Source: an uncultured Christiangramia sp. (GTDB lineage: Bacteria; Bacteroidota; Bacteroidia; Flavobacteriales; Flavobacteriaceae). Taken from it: a DNA stretch of 58,993 nt. A model generated the notes under the pieces. The model searched no databases and was not told the DNA's origin. It saw only the letters and a program-made list of their open reading frames with translations. Shown here piece after piece: positions 9,764 to 20,390 of this stretch. Location: contig NZ_CAJWRQ010000003.1 of NCBI RefSeq assembly GCF_913046405.1, forward strand, positions 1 to 58,993. Direction: 5' to 3'. Position numbers and translations under genes: made by a program. Position 1 is the stretch's first letter; each line of letters starts with the position of its first letter.

Positions 9764-10261
9764 ATGGGAACAGGTTTTTTTCGTAATGGACTATTGGCTA
9801 TCACACTTAGCTTTGGTTTTATTTCCTGTGATAATTCTACGGAAAAAGAGGATACTATTGAAACCGATCCTATAGTATTTAATAAGGAAGCAGAAGTGTA
9901 TCTAATTCATTCTAATGGTGACACGCTCCGAAAGATCGACGTAGAGCTTGCAGAAACAGATTATGAAAAGCAAACGGGGCTGATGTACCGTGAAAGCTTG
10001 GGAAGCGATCAGGGAATGTTATTTGTATACGAGAATGCTCGCGTAAGGAACTTTTACATGAAAAACACCTATATACCTCTGGACATTCTATATTATAACA
10101 CGGACAGTACGCTGGTGAGTATACAAAAGAATGCGACCCCGCGTGATGAAACCAACCTACCTTCAGATGGACCAGCGCAATTTGTACTAGAGATCAATGC
10201 AGGTCTTGCCGATGAGTGGGGAATTAATTCAGAAAGTAAATTTAGTGTGGATAGAGAATAG
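9764..10261 (+). CDS. DUF192 family lipoprotein
   Basis: A 165-aa lipoprotein: hydrophobic leader ending FISC (Cys22), an acidic linker (EKEDTIETD), then a DUF192 domain with the typical GLMYRESL, GMLFVYE and FYMKNTYIPLDILY motifs. DUF192 proteins are small secreted or periplasmic proteins of unknown biochemical role. It sits directly downstream of lgt, so it is probably co-transcribed with the enzyme that lipidates it. Last gene of the forward operon. Confidence 0.9.
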   Translation: MGTGFFRNGLLAITLSFGFISCDNSTEKEDTIETDPIVFNKEAEVYLIHSNGDTLRKIDVELAETDYEKQTGLMYRESLGSDQGMLFVYENARVRNFYMKNTYIPLDILYYNTDSTLVSIQKNATPRDETNLPSDGPAQFVLEINAGLADEWGINSESKFSVDRE

Positions 10262-10302
10262 TAAATCCTAACATTTACGTTGCTTCTGAGCGATGTCGCA
10301 AA

Positions 10303-10641
10303 ATGTCAAATTTCTATAGAATGGATGCGTCTTCAAATACGAATTCAGCAATGAATGACAAAAATGCAATCAATTCAATCTTCCTGATTGTAATCAGTTC
10401 AATTAATGTTCTAATCATAGTATCAATTGCCGAAGTTCTAAGAAACAATTTAGACCTAAACAACCCTTTAATCGACCAAGCCTCAAAGGCAGAAGTAAAC
10501 ACTTCCTATCTCAAAACTGTAATGACCAATATTTCGGGTTTAATAGTGGTGTCGCTTCTTAAACACTTCAGATTTAAAAGACTAGCAATCATTGTGGGTA
10601 TTATGACTATTGTCACAAATTTTCTAATTGACTACACCTGA
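10303..10641 (+). CDS. orphan small membrane protein
   Basis: I do not recognise this 112-aa protein. It has three hydrophobic segments: roughly residues 23-45, 72-86 and 90-109, with a polar region (NNLDLNNPLIDQASKAE) between the first two and a basic KHFRFKR turn between the last two. Start could be ATG 10303 or the in-frame ATG at 10321. It lies alone in an otherwise gene-poor patch (10262-11091), which suggests accessory DNA. The ORF may be real but is unsupported by any recognised homologue. Confidence 0.5.
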   Translation: MSNFYRMDASSNTNSAMNDKNAINSIFLIVISSINVLIIVSIAEVLRNNLDLNNPLIDQASKAEVNTSYLKTVMTNISGLIVVSLLKHFRFKRLAIIVGIMTIVTNFLIDYT

Positions 10642-10859
10642 AAAATTTTATCGCTGAAAAGGAAGGCAAACTACCAGCTTGAATAGACGTTAGCAGTTAC
10701 ATTTAGATGAAAACAATCAGTCTAACTGTGTGAATTAATACAAACTCAACAGAAAAGCATCTCCCACAACCTTCGTTAGTGATGTTGGCAATTATATATT
10801 TTCACTAGAAACTTCTTGCTAGAATAGTCTGATGTTCGCAATCAAGGCTAACAACCTCA

Positions 10860-10969
10860 TTTAGAATGATATTCAGAAATATCAGCGAGCTTTTAACATA
10901 TTCAAAATCTCCATTCTGCTTATTGCTTCAGAAGAAAGGTTGAAGTTCGCCTTCGGAAGTCATTCTAAA
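10860..10969. repeat. 10-bp inverted repeat bounding ~110 bases
   Basis: TTTAGAATGA (10860-10869) and its exact reverse complement TCATTCTAAA (10960-10969). No flanking target duplication is obvious and no transposase frame lies between them. It could be a small non-autonomous element or chance in AT-rich DNA. Confidence 0.35.
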
Positions 10970-10983
10970 ACAAAAAAATCAGA

Positions 10984-11038
10984 AATGATTCAGCAATGAT
11001 TCAGCAATGATTCAGCAATGATTCAGCAATGATTCAGC
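10984..11038. repeat. tandem repeat, 5 copies of 11 bp
   Basis: The unit AATGATTCAGC occurs five times without mismatch at 10984, 10995, 11006, 11017 and 11028. It ends 5 bases before the terminator stem. The 11-bp period does not keep a reading frame, so it is not a coding repeat. Confidence 0.95.
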
Positions 11039-11042
11039 ATAA

Positions 11043-11071
11043 AAAAAGGCTTCCAGATTGGAAGCCTTTTT
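11043..11071. terminator. bidirectional terminator before secDF stop
   Basis: AAAAAGGCTTCC (11043-11054), loop AGATT, GGAAGCCTTTTT (11060-11071). The A and T arms let it act on both strands, closing secDF from the right and anything coming from the left. Confidence 0.85.
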
Positions 11072-11091
11072 CAATATATATTCGGTTAGTT

Positions 11092-14000
11092 CTAAACTGT
11101 AGTAACTTCTTCAGTAACCGGTTCTTTCTTAGATTCCAAAGAGGCTTTCTTCTTTACACTATCGAACATTACCGGAGTAGCGATAAAAAGTGAAGAATAG
11201 GTACCTACGATCACACCAATGATCAATGCGAACATAAATCCTCTAATGCTTTCCCCACCAAAAATGAAGATCGCAAGAAGTACTACCAAGGTAGTAAGCG
11301 AGGTATTTAAAGTTCTACTCAACGTGCTGTTAAGTGCGGCATTCACCGTCTTTCCTAATGGCCATGTAGAATGTTCGTTTACGAATTCACGAATTCTATC
11401 GAATACTACCACCGTATCATTCAGCGAGTAACCAATAACCGTCAAGATCGCTGCAATAAATGCCTGATCGATCTCCATGTTAAATGGCATTACTTTGTAT
11501 AGTAAAGAGAAGATACCCAATACGACCAACACATCGTGGAATACCGCAGCCACGGCTCCTAAACTAAATTGCCATTTTCTAAAACGCAATAGAATGTAAA
11601 GGAATACTACGATTAAGGATCCTAATACTGCCCAGAATGAAGCGTTCTTAATATCATCTGCAATGGTAGCACCAACTTTCATTGACTGCATTACACCAAC
11701 TTGCTTATCATCAGCTCCATCAACAAATTCTTCATAGGAAATATCAGCTGGAAGGTATGAACCAAGTGCATCAAACAGAGATCTTTGAATCTCTTCATCA
11801 ACTTGAGCACCTTCTTCATCAACTTTATACTTGGTCGTAATCTTTAACTGATTGTCCGGGCCAAAAGTTTTAGCTTCTGCACTTCCAAAAACTTCAGCAA
11901 GATCCTTCTCTACAGCAGTAGGATTTACATCATCTGCAAACCTTACCGTATAAGTTCTACCTCCAACAAAATCTACACCTTCGTTAAGTCCTTGAGTAAA
12001 TAATGAACCTAAACTAATTACGATAAATAATCCTGAAACGATATAAGCGATCTTCCTCTTCTTAAGAAAGTCGATATTCATGTTCGTAAACAAATTCTTA
12101 GTTATAGAAGTTGAGAAATCCAGAGACTTCCCTCTTGTTCCATATCCATCGATAAATAATCTAGTAATAAAGATCGCTGTAAATAAAGAAGTAGCAATAC
12201 CAATTAATAAAGTAGTTGCAAAACCTTTAATTGGACCAGTTCCTAATAAGAATAGTATGAGACCTGTAAGACCTGTAGTGATATTGGCATCCAGAATGGA
12301 AGACAATGCATTCTTAAATCCATCTGCAATTGCTTCTTTCTGAACCTTACCTTTGGCAAGTTCTTCCTTAATACGCTCGAAGATAAGTACGTTCGCATCT
12401 ACAGACATACCTATTGTCAATACGATACCGGCGATTCCAGGAAGCGTTAATACCGCTCCAAGACCTGCAAGTATACCAAAGATGAACAAAATGTTCACGA
12501 TTAAGGCGATATCTGCATAAACTCCCGCTTTACCATAGTAAAGGATCATCCATAATAATACCAGAATAAGTGCGATACCAAATGACATGATACCACTATC
12601 GATAGCTTCCTGACCAAGAGATGGTCCTACTACTTCACTTTGAATAATATCTGCTGAAGCTGGAAGTTTACCTGCTCTAAGTACGTTCGCTAAATCCTGC
12701 CCTTCAGTAATTGTAAAATCACCAGTGATCTCACTTCTACCTCCAGCAATAGCTCCGGTAGAAACACCTGGTGCAGAATATACAATGTTATCAAGAACGA
12801 TCGCGATCTGGCTTTGTTCTGCAGAAGCTTTTCCTGTCATGGTTTCCCAGATCTTAGCTCCTGTTCCATCCATTTGCATGCTCACTGCAATACGACCTAA
12901 CTGATCGTACGTTTGTTGTGCATCTGTAATCACACCTCCACTAAGTGGTGGTTCCATGTTACGGTTACCTTTTAATGCATATAATGCAGCAGTTTCTGTA
13001 TCCTCATCTGCAACACCCCATACAAATTTAGCATAACGCATTTCTGAAGGAAGTAATGATCTTACTTGAGGCATTTGAAGGTAATCCATTACCTGCGCAG
13101 TATCCTGAACATTGAAGTTTGCAAGAACCGGCCCGCCTTGAAAACCTGGAGAAGCCATTAAGTCAAACAACGGATTGTTTCCAGTTTCAACACTAGTACT
13201 GTCTTCAGCATCGGCAAGTAGATCATCGATCTCATTGTCACCTGAAGTTGCTGCTGAATCTATTTCTTCTTCGGAAGTAACTTCCTCAGACTTTTTCATT
13301 TCAGCAAGACGATTGTTCGCCTGAACCAGGAATCCACCTAGCTCGTTGCTTTTGTAAGTATGCCAGAATTCAAGTTGTGCAGTAGACTGAAGTAAATTCT
13401 TCACCCTGCTGATATCTTTGGCACCTGGCAATTCCACAAGAATTCTTCCTGAATTCCCTAAACGCTGAATGTTAGGCTGAGTTACACCAAACTTATCGAT
13501 ACGCTTTCTAAGTACTTCAAACGCTGAAGTAATAGATTCGTCAATTTTTTGTCTGATAATTGGCTCAACTTCTTCATTGCTCATGTTGAAGTTGATCTCA
13601 CTACTTAATGCTTTGTTAGCAAATACATCTGGAGATGCGAGTTTAGCATTAGGAATGTTGTTAAAAGCTTCGAAGAAAAGATCTACATAGTTCTCCTGGC
13701 TATCGGTTTGAGCTTTATCTGCTTCCGCGATCGCCTTTCTAAAAGCTGGATCCTGAGAATCATTCGCCAATCCGCTTAAAATATCTCTAACTGAAATTTG
13801 AAGAATTACGTTGATACCACCTTTAAGGTCCAATCCTTTGTTCAGTTCTTTGTCTTTTGCTGAATCGTAAGTGATCCCGGCGATAATTTCATTATCTCCA
13901 ATAGAATCAAGATACCTTGCTTCTGCCTGGTCACGAAGTTCTGAGTAGTTTTCTACATCCTCGCCAACCTTCTGCATGGCAAATTCCTCAGCATCACTCT

Positions 14001-14094
14001 CAACGTTGTTTGTCAAAAATGTAAATGACAACTGGTATAGACATACCAGCCCAAACAAAATTGCAAAAACTTTAATCAGTCCTTTATTCTGCAT
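11092..14094 (-). CDS. secDF: fused protein translocase subunit SecDF
   Basis: Inner-membrane partner of SecYEG that uses the proton gradient to pull proteins across. The 1000-aa protein joins SecD and SecF in one chain, as usual in Bacteroidota. The SecD half has GLDLKGGINVILQI near residue 90, a long periplasmic domain with an acidic insert, and membrane motifs around GIAGIVLTIGMSVDANVLIFERIKEE. The SecF half begins near FLKKRKIAYIVSGL, with GVDFVGGRTYTVRF and GYSLNDTVVVFDRIRE. ATG start at 14094. It has its own promoter and terminator. Confidence 0.97.
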   Translation of the reverse strand: MQNKGLIKVFAILFGLVCLYQLSFTFLTNNVESDAEEFAMQKVGEDVENYSELRDQAEARYLDSIGDNEIIAGITYDSAKDKELNKGLDLKGGINVILQISVRDILSGLANDSQDPAFRKAIAEADKAQTDSQENYVDLFFEAFNNIPNAKLASPDVFANKALSSEINFNMSNEEVEPIIRQKIDESITSAFEVLRKRIDKFGVTQPNIQRLGNSGRILVELPGAKDISRVKNLLQSTAQLEFWHTYKSNELGGFLVQANNRLAEMKKSEEVTSEEEIDSAATSGDNEIDDLLADAEDSTSVETGNNPLFDLMASPGFQGGPVLANFNVQDTAQVMDYLQMPQVRSLLPSEMRYAKFVWGVADEDTETAALYALKGNRNMEPPLSGGVITDAQQTYDQLGRIAVSMQMDGTGAKIWETMTGKASAEQSQIAIVLDNIVYSAPGVSTGAIAGGRSEITGDFTITEGQDLANVLRAGKLPASADIIQSEVVGPSLGQEAIDSGIMSFGIALILVLLWMILYYGKAGVYADIALIVNILFIFGILAGLGAVLTLPGIAGIVLTIGMSVDANVLIFERIKEELAKGKVQKEAIADGFKNALSSILDANITTGLTGLILFLLGTGPIKGFATTLLIGIATSLFTAIFITRLFIDGYGTRGKSLDFSTSITKNLFTNMNIDFLKKRKIAYIVSGLFIVISLGSLFTQGLNEGVDFVGGRTYTVRFADDVNPTAVEKDLAEVFGSAEAKTFGPDNQLKITTKYKVDEEGAQVDEEIQRSLFDALGSYLPADISYEEFVDGADDKQVGVMQSMKVGATIADDIKNASFWAVLGSLIVVFLYILLRFRKWQFSLGAVAAVFHDVLVVLGIFSLLYKVMPFNMEIDQAFIAAILTVIGYSLNDTVVVFDRIREFVNEHSTWPLGKTVNAALNSTLSRTLNTSLTTLVVLLAIFIFGGESIRGFMFALIIGVIVGTYSSLFIATPVMFDSVKKKASLESKKEPVTEEVTTV

Positions 14095-14137
14095 TATTCC
14101 TCAAATTATTGATTATTAGGTCTATTTTAAAAACGGA

Positions 14138-14168
14138 CAAATATAGGACTTCATAATTCAAATCCCAA
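14138..14168 (-). promoter_or_regulatory. candidate secDF promoter
   Basis: On the minus strand TTG (14166-14168), 20 bases, then TATATTTG (14138-14145). Both elements match the flavobacterial consensus, with a leader of about 35-40 bases before the secDF ATG at 14094. Confidence 0.6.
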
Positions 14169-14207
14169 TATTTTTTTTTGGATAATTTTAACTTTTAAAA
14201 GCATCAA

Positions 14208-14231
14208 AAAAGCCACATAGAATGTGGCTTT
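14208..14231 (-). terminator. terminator of mdh
   Basis: AAAGCCACAT / ATGTGGCTTT hairpin with a 3-4 base loop. On the minus strand the stem is followed by TTTTTTGATGC. It lies 30 bases past the mdh stop. Confidence 0.75.
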
Positions 14232-14261
14232 AGAGTATAGTCGGGAAAGTTTATTACAAGC

Positions 14262-15188
14262 TTAAACGTCTAGCAATCCGTTGGTCTTTTTCACACCCTC
14301 GGCACTTTCTTTCATTTTATTTCTTTCAGCATCGTTCAGCTCGATTTCGACAATCTTTTCAATACCGTTCTTACCTAAAATAACAGGCACTCCAATACAA
14401 AGATCATTTAATCCAAACTCACCTTCCAGTAAGGCTGAACATGGAAACATTTTCTTCTGGTCACAAGCAATCGCCTGAACAAGACCTGAAACAGCAGCTC
14501 CTGGCGCATACCATGCACTGGTTCCAAGAAGTTTCGTTAAGGTAGCTCCTCCAACCTTCGTATCTTCTGAAACCTGATCAAGACGATCTGTATCTAAAAA
14601 GGCTGATACCGGTACAGAATTTCTAGTAGCCAGACGAGTTAGTGGCACCATTCCAGTATCACTATGTCCACCAATCACCATACCGTCAACATCTGACGGT
14701 GGGCATTCAAGAGCCTCACTTAATCTGTATTTGAAACGAGCGCTATCTAATGCTCCACCCATTCCAATAATTTTATTTTTAGGAAGTCCCGTAGTTTTAT
14801 GAACCAGGTAAGTCATAGTATCCATTGGATTACTAACCACGATCAAGGTTACATCTGGAGAATGTTTGATCAAATTCGCAGATACTTCTTTTACGATTCC
14901 TGCATTGATCCCGATCAATTCCTCTCTTGTCATTCCCGGCTTACGAGGAATACCACTGGTAATTACCGCGATATCACTGTTTGCTGTCTTAGAATAATCA
15001 TTTGTACTTCCACTAATCTTGGTATCGAAACCGTTTAGTGTCGCCGTTTGCATTAGATCCATTGCTTTTCCTTCAGCGTATCCTTCTTTGATATCAAGCA
15101 ATACTACTTCTGAAGCGAAATTTTTTATGGCTACATATTCTGCACAACTGGCACCAACTGCACCTGCTCCTACTATGGTAACTTTCAT
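14262..15188 (-). CDS. mdh: malate dehydrogenase (LDH-like type)
   Basis: Oxidises malate to oxaloacetate with NAD in the TCA cycle. The 308-aa protein starts with the Rossmann motif MKVTIVGAGAVGASCA, has the acidic NAD-selecting DIKEG loop, the substrate-loop Arg in GIPRKPGMTREEL, VVSNPMDTMTYL, and the catalytic His in MVIGGHSDTGMVP. Length and motifs fit the LDH-like MDH of Bacteroidota. Flanked by its own terminator; no clear promoter box was found upstream. Confidence 0.96.
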   Translation of the reverse strand: MKVTIVGAGAVGASCAEYVAIKNFASEVVLLDIKEGYAEGKAMDLMQTATLNGFDTKISGSTNDYSKTANSDIAVITSGIPRKPGMTREELIGINAGIVKEVSANLIKHSPDVTLIVVSNPMDTMTYLVHKTTGLPKNKIIGMGGALDSARFKYRLSEALECPPSDVDGMVIGGHSDTGMVPLTRLATRNSVPVSAFLDTDRLDQVSEDTKVGGATLTKLLGTSAWYAPGAAVSGLVQAIACDQKKMFPCSALLEGEFGLNDLCIGVPVILGKNGIEKIVEIELNDAERNKMKESAEGVKKTNGLLDV

Positions 15189-15282
15189 GTTAAAATTATA
15201 TTTAATTTCTATTAATAATGACAGCGAAATTACGAATTACGAAGCAGTTTTAATAATAAGGAATGGTTAAATCAAGTATTGC

Positions 15283-16278
15283 CTAAAGAAGGAAGTGCAA
15301 CCCAACATTAAGATTTACATACTTCCCAGCAGTTGCCATCGTACTAACTTTGAAACTATTGAAGTATAAATTAAATCCGATATCTCCCTTGAATTGAGCC
15401 TGTGAATCATTCAATCGTGAAATCTCGTTATTTACAAGTCCAAGTCCTAGACCACTTCCTCCAAATTCGTATTCGAAATCTGACTGTGCTGCGCCAAGAG
15501 CTCCAAAGATCTCGAAACTCTCATAGCGTTTAGAAGCCATAATTTCTGCCATCCAAACTCCAGCATTTACATCAATCTGACTAAGCTGTAAGATACCCGG
15601 CACGTCCAGAGGGTCAAATTCATATTTCACATCAAATATATCATAGGCAACAATAGCCGCTACCTCAAGATCATCCTGACGTGTTCTTCTTCTTCCAAAA
15701 TACTGACTTAGACTGTGCTTTAAACCCACTCCATAGGTACTAAACTCAGATCCATCTATATCCAAGGCGGGAAGAGCTCTGAATCCAATTTGGGTATTTA
15801 ATGGTAGACCTACTGAAACCTGTGCAAATGGGTATAATAGGGCCCCTTTATCTATGCCATCAATAGCCTGCAAGCCTTGAATTGAAAAAGACTGGCCATT
15901 AAATTCTAAATCCCGTCTACTTTCAAACTCAACATCGGAAGCCTCGCCAAATGCGGTGGGCAAAAGAGCTCTATCATTTCCGGTAACTTTTAGAATACCA
16001 AACTGATTATTATTGACACTGAATTCTTTCTTACTAGAAGGAACAAAAATAGCATTGGCATGCAAAGACACATCTACCTTCCATTTCTCAAGTGATTTTG
16101 CAGAGGTGAACCACCCGGCTGTAGCTTGATAAGCTGCACTCTCAGCCGCCGGCTTTGCAAATCCATCTGCTAATATGAGAAGATCATCAACTAATAAATC
16201 TACATCTGTTTGCTGTGCATTCACTGAAGATGCCATGAATATGGCTGATAAGCCAAAGAAATATTTTAAATTTTTCAC
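15283..16278 (-). CDS. predicted outer-membrane protein (resembles DUF6588)
   Basis: A 331-aa exported protein with a signal peptide ending VNAQQ. A conserved-looking N-terminal segment (FAKPAAESAAYQATAGWF) precedes amphipathic strands, ending NVGLHFLL, as expected for a beta-barrel. It resembles the Bacteroidota DUF6588 family from memory; I am not certain of the assignment and know no function. The start codon is GTG (16276-16278), chosen because it immediately precedes the signal peptide. It lies between gyrB and mdh on the same strand, but the terminator after gyrB suggests separate transcription. Confidence 0.75.
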   Translation of the reverse strand: MKNLKYFFGLSAIFMASSVNAQQTDVDLLVDDLLILADGFAKPAAESAAYQATAGWFTSAKSLEKWKVDVSLHANAIFVPSSKKEFSVNNNQFGILKVTGNDRALLPTAFGEASDVEFESRRDLEFNGQSFSIQGLQAIDGIDKGALLYPFAQVSVGLPLNTQIGFRALPALDIDGSEFSTYGVGLKHSLSQYFGRRRTRQDDLEVAAIVAYDIFDVKYEFDPLDVPGILQLSQIDVNAGVWMAEIMASKRYESFEIFGALGAAQSDFEYEFGGSGLGLGLVNNEISRLNDSQAQFKGDIGFNLYFNSFKVSTMATAGKYVNLNVGLHFLL

Positions 16279-16349
16279 GGTAATTGATTTAGGTTAAATT
16301 ATAGGTGTTAAGGTTGGTAAAGATAATAGTCCCGTAAATATTAAACGAA

Positions 16350-16382
16350 AAAAACCCACACTTAGTTTTAGTGTGGGTTTAG
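16350..16382 (-). terminator. terminator of gyrB
   Basis: AAACCCACAC (16352-16361) / GTGTGGGTTT (16371-16380), with the minus-strand T-tract continuing beyond the stem through a run of A on the plus strand (about 16347-16354). It lies just past the gyrB stop. Confidence 0.8.
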
Positions 16383-16403
16383 ATCATACTATGTTAGTGA
16401 AAA

Positions 16404-18350
<1,947 letters not shown>

Positions 18351-18381
18351 CTAATTAATTTTGTCTCTTTTGGATAACGAA

Positions 18382-18389
18382 CAAATATA
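18382..18389 (-). promoter_or_regulatory. candidate -7 box of gyrB
   Basis: TATATTTG on the minus strand, a full TAnnTTTG match, 37 bases before the gyrB ATG. No matching TTG lies 17-23 bases upstream. Confidence 0.45.
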
Positions 18390-18456
18390 ACAATTCGCAT
18401 ACTTTTAACAGGTTATAGACCTGTGATGAGCATCGAAGTTATCAACAAATTATGTG

Positions 18457-18502
18457 GAAAAACCCGAAATGTTTAAGATAATTTTCACATTTCGGGTTTT
18501 GA
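18457..18502 (-). terminator. terminator of asnB
   Basis: Long perfect stem AAAACCCGAAATGT (18459-18472) / ACATTTCGGGTTTT (18487-18500), loop 14 bases. On the minus strand the stem ends in a short T-run. Confidence 0.8.
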
Positions 18503-18527
18503 GGAAATTCAAATATTTACACCAGTT

Positions 18528-20132
18528 TTACACAGCTACTTTTTTCATTCCAGGAGCTACGTGAGTTTCATTGGCTCTTCCACTGGGATCAAGGTCTTTC
18601 TGCCATTTCGGGATCCATCTTTTTACTGTTTTGGCTGCGGAATCCTGAGGGAAATGCTGCTGAAAGATCTCACGGTAGAAGTAAGCTTCTTTTGAAGTTG
18701 GTGTGTTTACAGGAAACCTTGTTGCCGCAGTTTCCATTTGGACGTCTGTCACCTGTTCTGAAGCATGATCAATTAACTGATCGATCCAGTTGTATCCTAC
18801 ACCATCACTAAATTGCTCTTTTTGTCTCCATAAAACTTCTTCCGGCAGGAAAGGTTCTTCAGGAGTATCGAATGCTTTTCTCAAAATATATTTTTCAATA
18901 CCATCATAAGTTACCGGCATTTTTTCTTCAGGAACTATTTCCATAGCGGTTTTTAAAAATGCTTTATCCAGGAATGGCACTCTTGCTTCAAGACCATAGG
19001 CCATCGTTGACTTATCGGCTCTCAGACAATCTGCAGTGGCAAGACGCTGTACTCTTCTAATGGTTTCCTTCTGAAACTCTTCCGCAGAAGGTGCGTTTTT
19101 AAAATATAAGTATCCACCAAGGATCTCATCAGAGCCTTCTCCAGACAATACAACCTTAATCCCTTTTTCAGCAATCGCTTTAGAGAGAAAATACATTGGA
19201 GTGCTGGCGCGAATTGAAGTAACATCGTAAGTTTCAAGATGCCATACGAGCTTCTTCAAAATAGAGATCCCTTCCTCTACGGTGAAATGAATTTCATGAT
19301 GCTCAGTTCCCAGAAAGTCTGCAACTTTACGTGCTGCAATAAGATCTGGTGCCGCTTCATCCAATCCAATAGAGAAGGAATGCAAAGTCTGGCCACTATC
19401 TTTCATTAGTCTCGCCGCAATAGAACTTGTTAATGACGAATCGAGTCCACCACTAAGCAATACACCAAGAGGAACATCTGCCATCAATCTCTTTCTGGTC
19501 GCTTCGATCAAACTTTCACGTAGCTTTTTAAGATCTGCTGGCTGAGTAGCCACTTCAGATTCGAACCACTCTGGAGAATAGTATCTTACGAATCCGGTTT
19601 CTGGAGTATAATAATGTCCAGGAGGAAAAGCATGAAATTCAGTACAGCTATCTGCAAGAGATTTCATTTCACTGGCAAACCACATGGAACCTGCCTCGTC
19701 CTTACCATAATAAAGTGGCTTTACTCCAATTGGATCCCTGGCGACCATAAAGTCATCACCATCAATGATCACAAATGAGAATACGCCATCTAATTTATCT
19801 ACGAATTCAAGACCATACTTTTCATACAAATGCACGATTACTTCAGAATCTCCGGTAGTTCTGAAAGTATGATCCTTTAATTCGTTATTTCGAAGTGACA
19901 TGTGGTTATAGATCTCTCCATTGTGTACCATCCAGGCAGATTCAGTTCCTTGTATAGGCTGAATACCTGTGGTGAGATCTACGATTGATAGGCGTTCGTG
20001 AGCTAACACATAACCTTTTTCAGTAATTTTCAGTCCGCTTTCATCAGGGCCTCTATGAGACATTCTTTTTGAAAGATCAGCGATCTTTTTTTTGTCAAGA
20101 TCTTTTCCGATAACTGCTAAAATTCCACACAT
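18528..20132 (-). CDS. asnB: asparagine synthase B (glutamine-hydrolysing)
   Basis: Makes asparagine from aspartate, glutamine and ATP. The 534-aa protein begins MCGILAVIG, so the glutaminase nucleophile is Cys2; RMSHRGPDESG, HERLSIVDL and NGEIYNH complete the class II glutaminase domain. The synthetase domain carries the PP-loop LLSGGLDSS and the SGEGSDEILGGYLYF motif. The C-terminal KRWIPKW is typical. Flanked by a 258-base intergenic region upstream with no clear consensus promoter (nearest is CATATTTG at 20159-20166, one mismatch). Confidence 0.97.
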   Translation of the reverse strand: MCGILAVIGKDLDKKKIADLSKRMSHRGPDESGLKITEKGYVLAHERLSIVDLTTGIQPIQGTESAWMVHNGEIYNHMSLRNNELKDHTFRTTGDSEVIVHLYEKYGLEFVDKLDGVFSFVIIDGDDFMVARDPIGVKPLYYGKDEAGSMWFASEMKSLADSCTEFHAFPPGHYYTPETGFVRYYSPEWFESEVATQPADLKKLRESLIEATRKRLMADVPLGVLLSGGLDSSLTSSIAARLMKDSGQTLHSFSIGLDEAAPDLIAARKVADFLGTEHHEIHFTVEEGISILKKLVWHLETYDVTSIRASTPMYFLSKAIAEKGIKVVLSGEGSDEILGGYLYFKNAPSAEEFQKETIRRVQRLATADCLRADKSTMAYGLEARVPFLDKAFLKTAMEIVPEEKMPVTYDGIEKYILRKAFDTPEEPFLPEEVLWRQKEQFSDGVGYNWIDQLIDHASEQVTDVQMETAATRFPVNTPTSKEAYFYREIFQQHFPQDSAAKTVKRWIPKWQKDLDPSGRANETHVAPGMKKVAV

Positions 20133-20390
20133 GACTTATATTGTTTATTATTATGGGACAAATATGGGCTGAAGCTATATAAATGAAAACATAATATTCA
20201 ATAATAATTATATTTGAAAAGTCTAAATTAAAAATTACATATCAAATGGTAGTATATCATTATAAATTTCAAACTTTTCTTCCATTTGTAAAGCTCAGCT
20301 AAAATTTTAACAGCATATTGGTGCTTCTTTAACAATTCACACCTCTCTGCGTCTTATCTTTATACTAACTAAAATTCAAATATTAGAATT

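Larger units (their letters stand above)
10642..11091. other. 450-base gene-free stretch with repeats
   Basis: No open frame of credible length on either strand. It contains an imperfect 14-base direct repeat (10781 and 10831), a 10-bp inverted repeat (10860-10869 / 10960-10969), a five-copy 11-bp tandem repeat (10984-11038) and a bidirectional terminator (11043-11071). It resembles an eroded insertion site more than a regulatory region. Confidence 0.6.

Noticed and set aside
10688-10855. Integron attC sites suggested by GTTAGC/GTTGGC/GCTAAC motifs
   Set aside because: They do not match the RYYYAAC...GTTRRRY consensus in the right order, and no integrase gene is visible.
10984-11038. CRISPR array
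   Set aside because: The repeats are 11 bp, directly adjoining with no spacers, and no cas gene is nearby.
20133-20390. Regulatory RNA in the 258-base gap upstream of asnB
   Set aside because: AT-rich, no stable hairpin or recognised riboswitch core found by eye; only imperfect promoter-like boxes.
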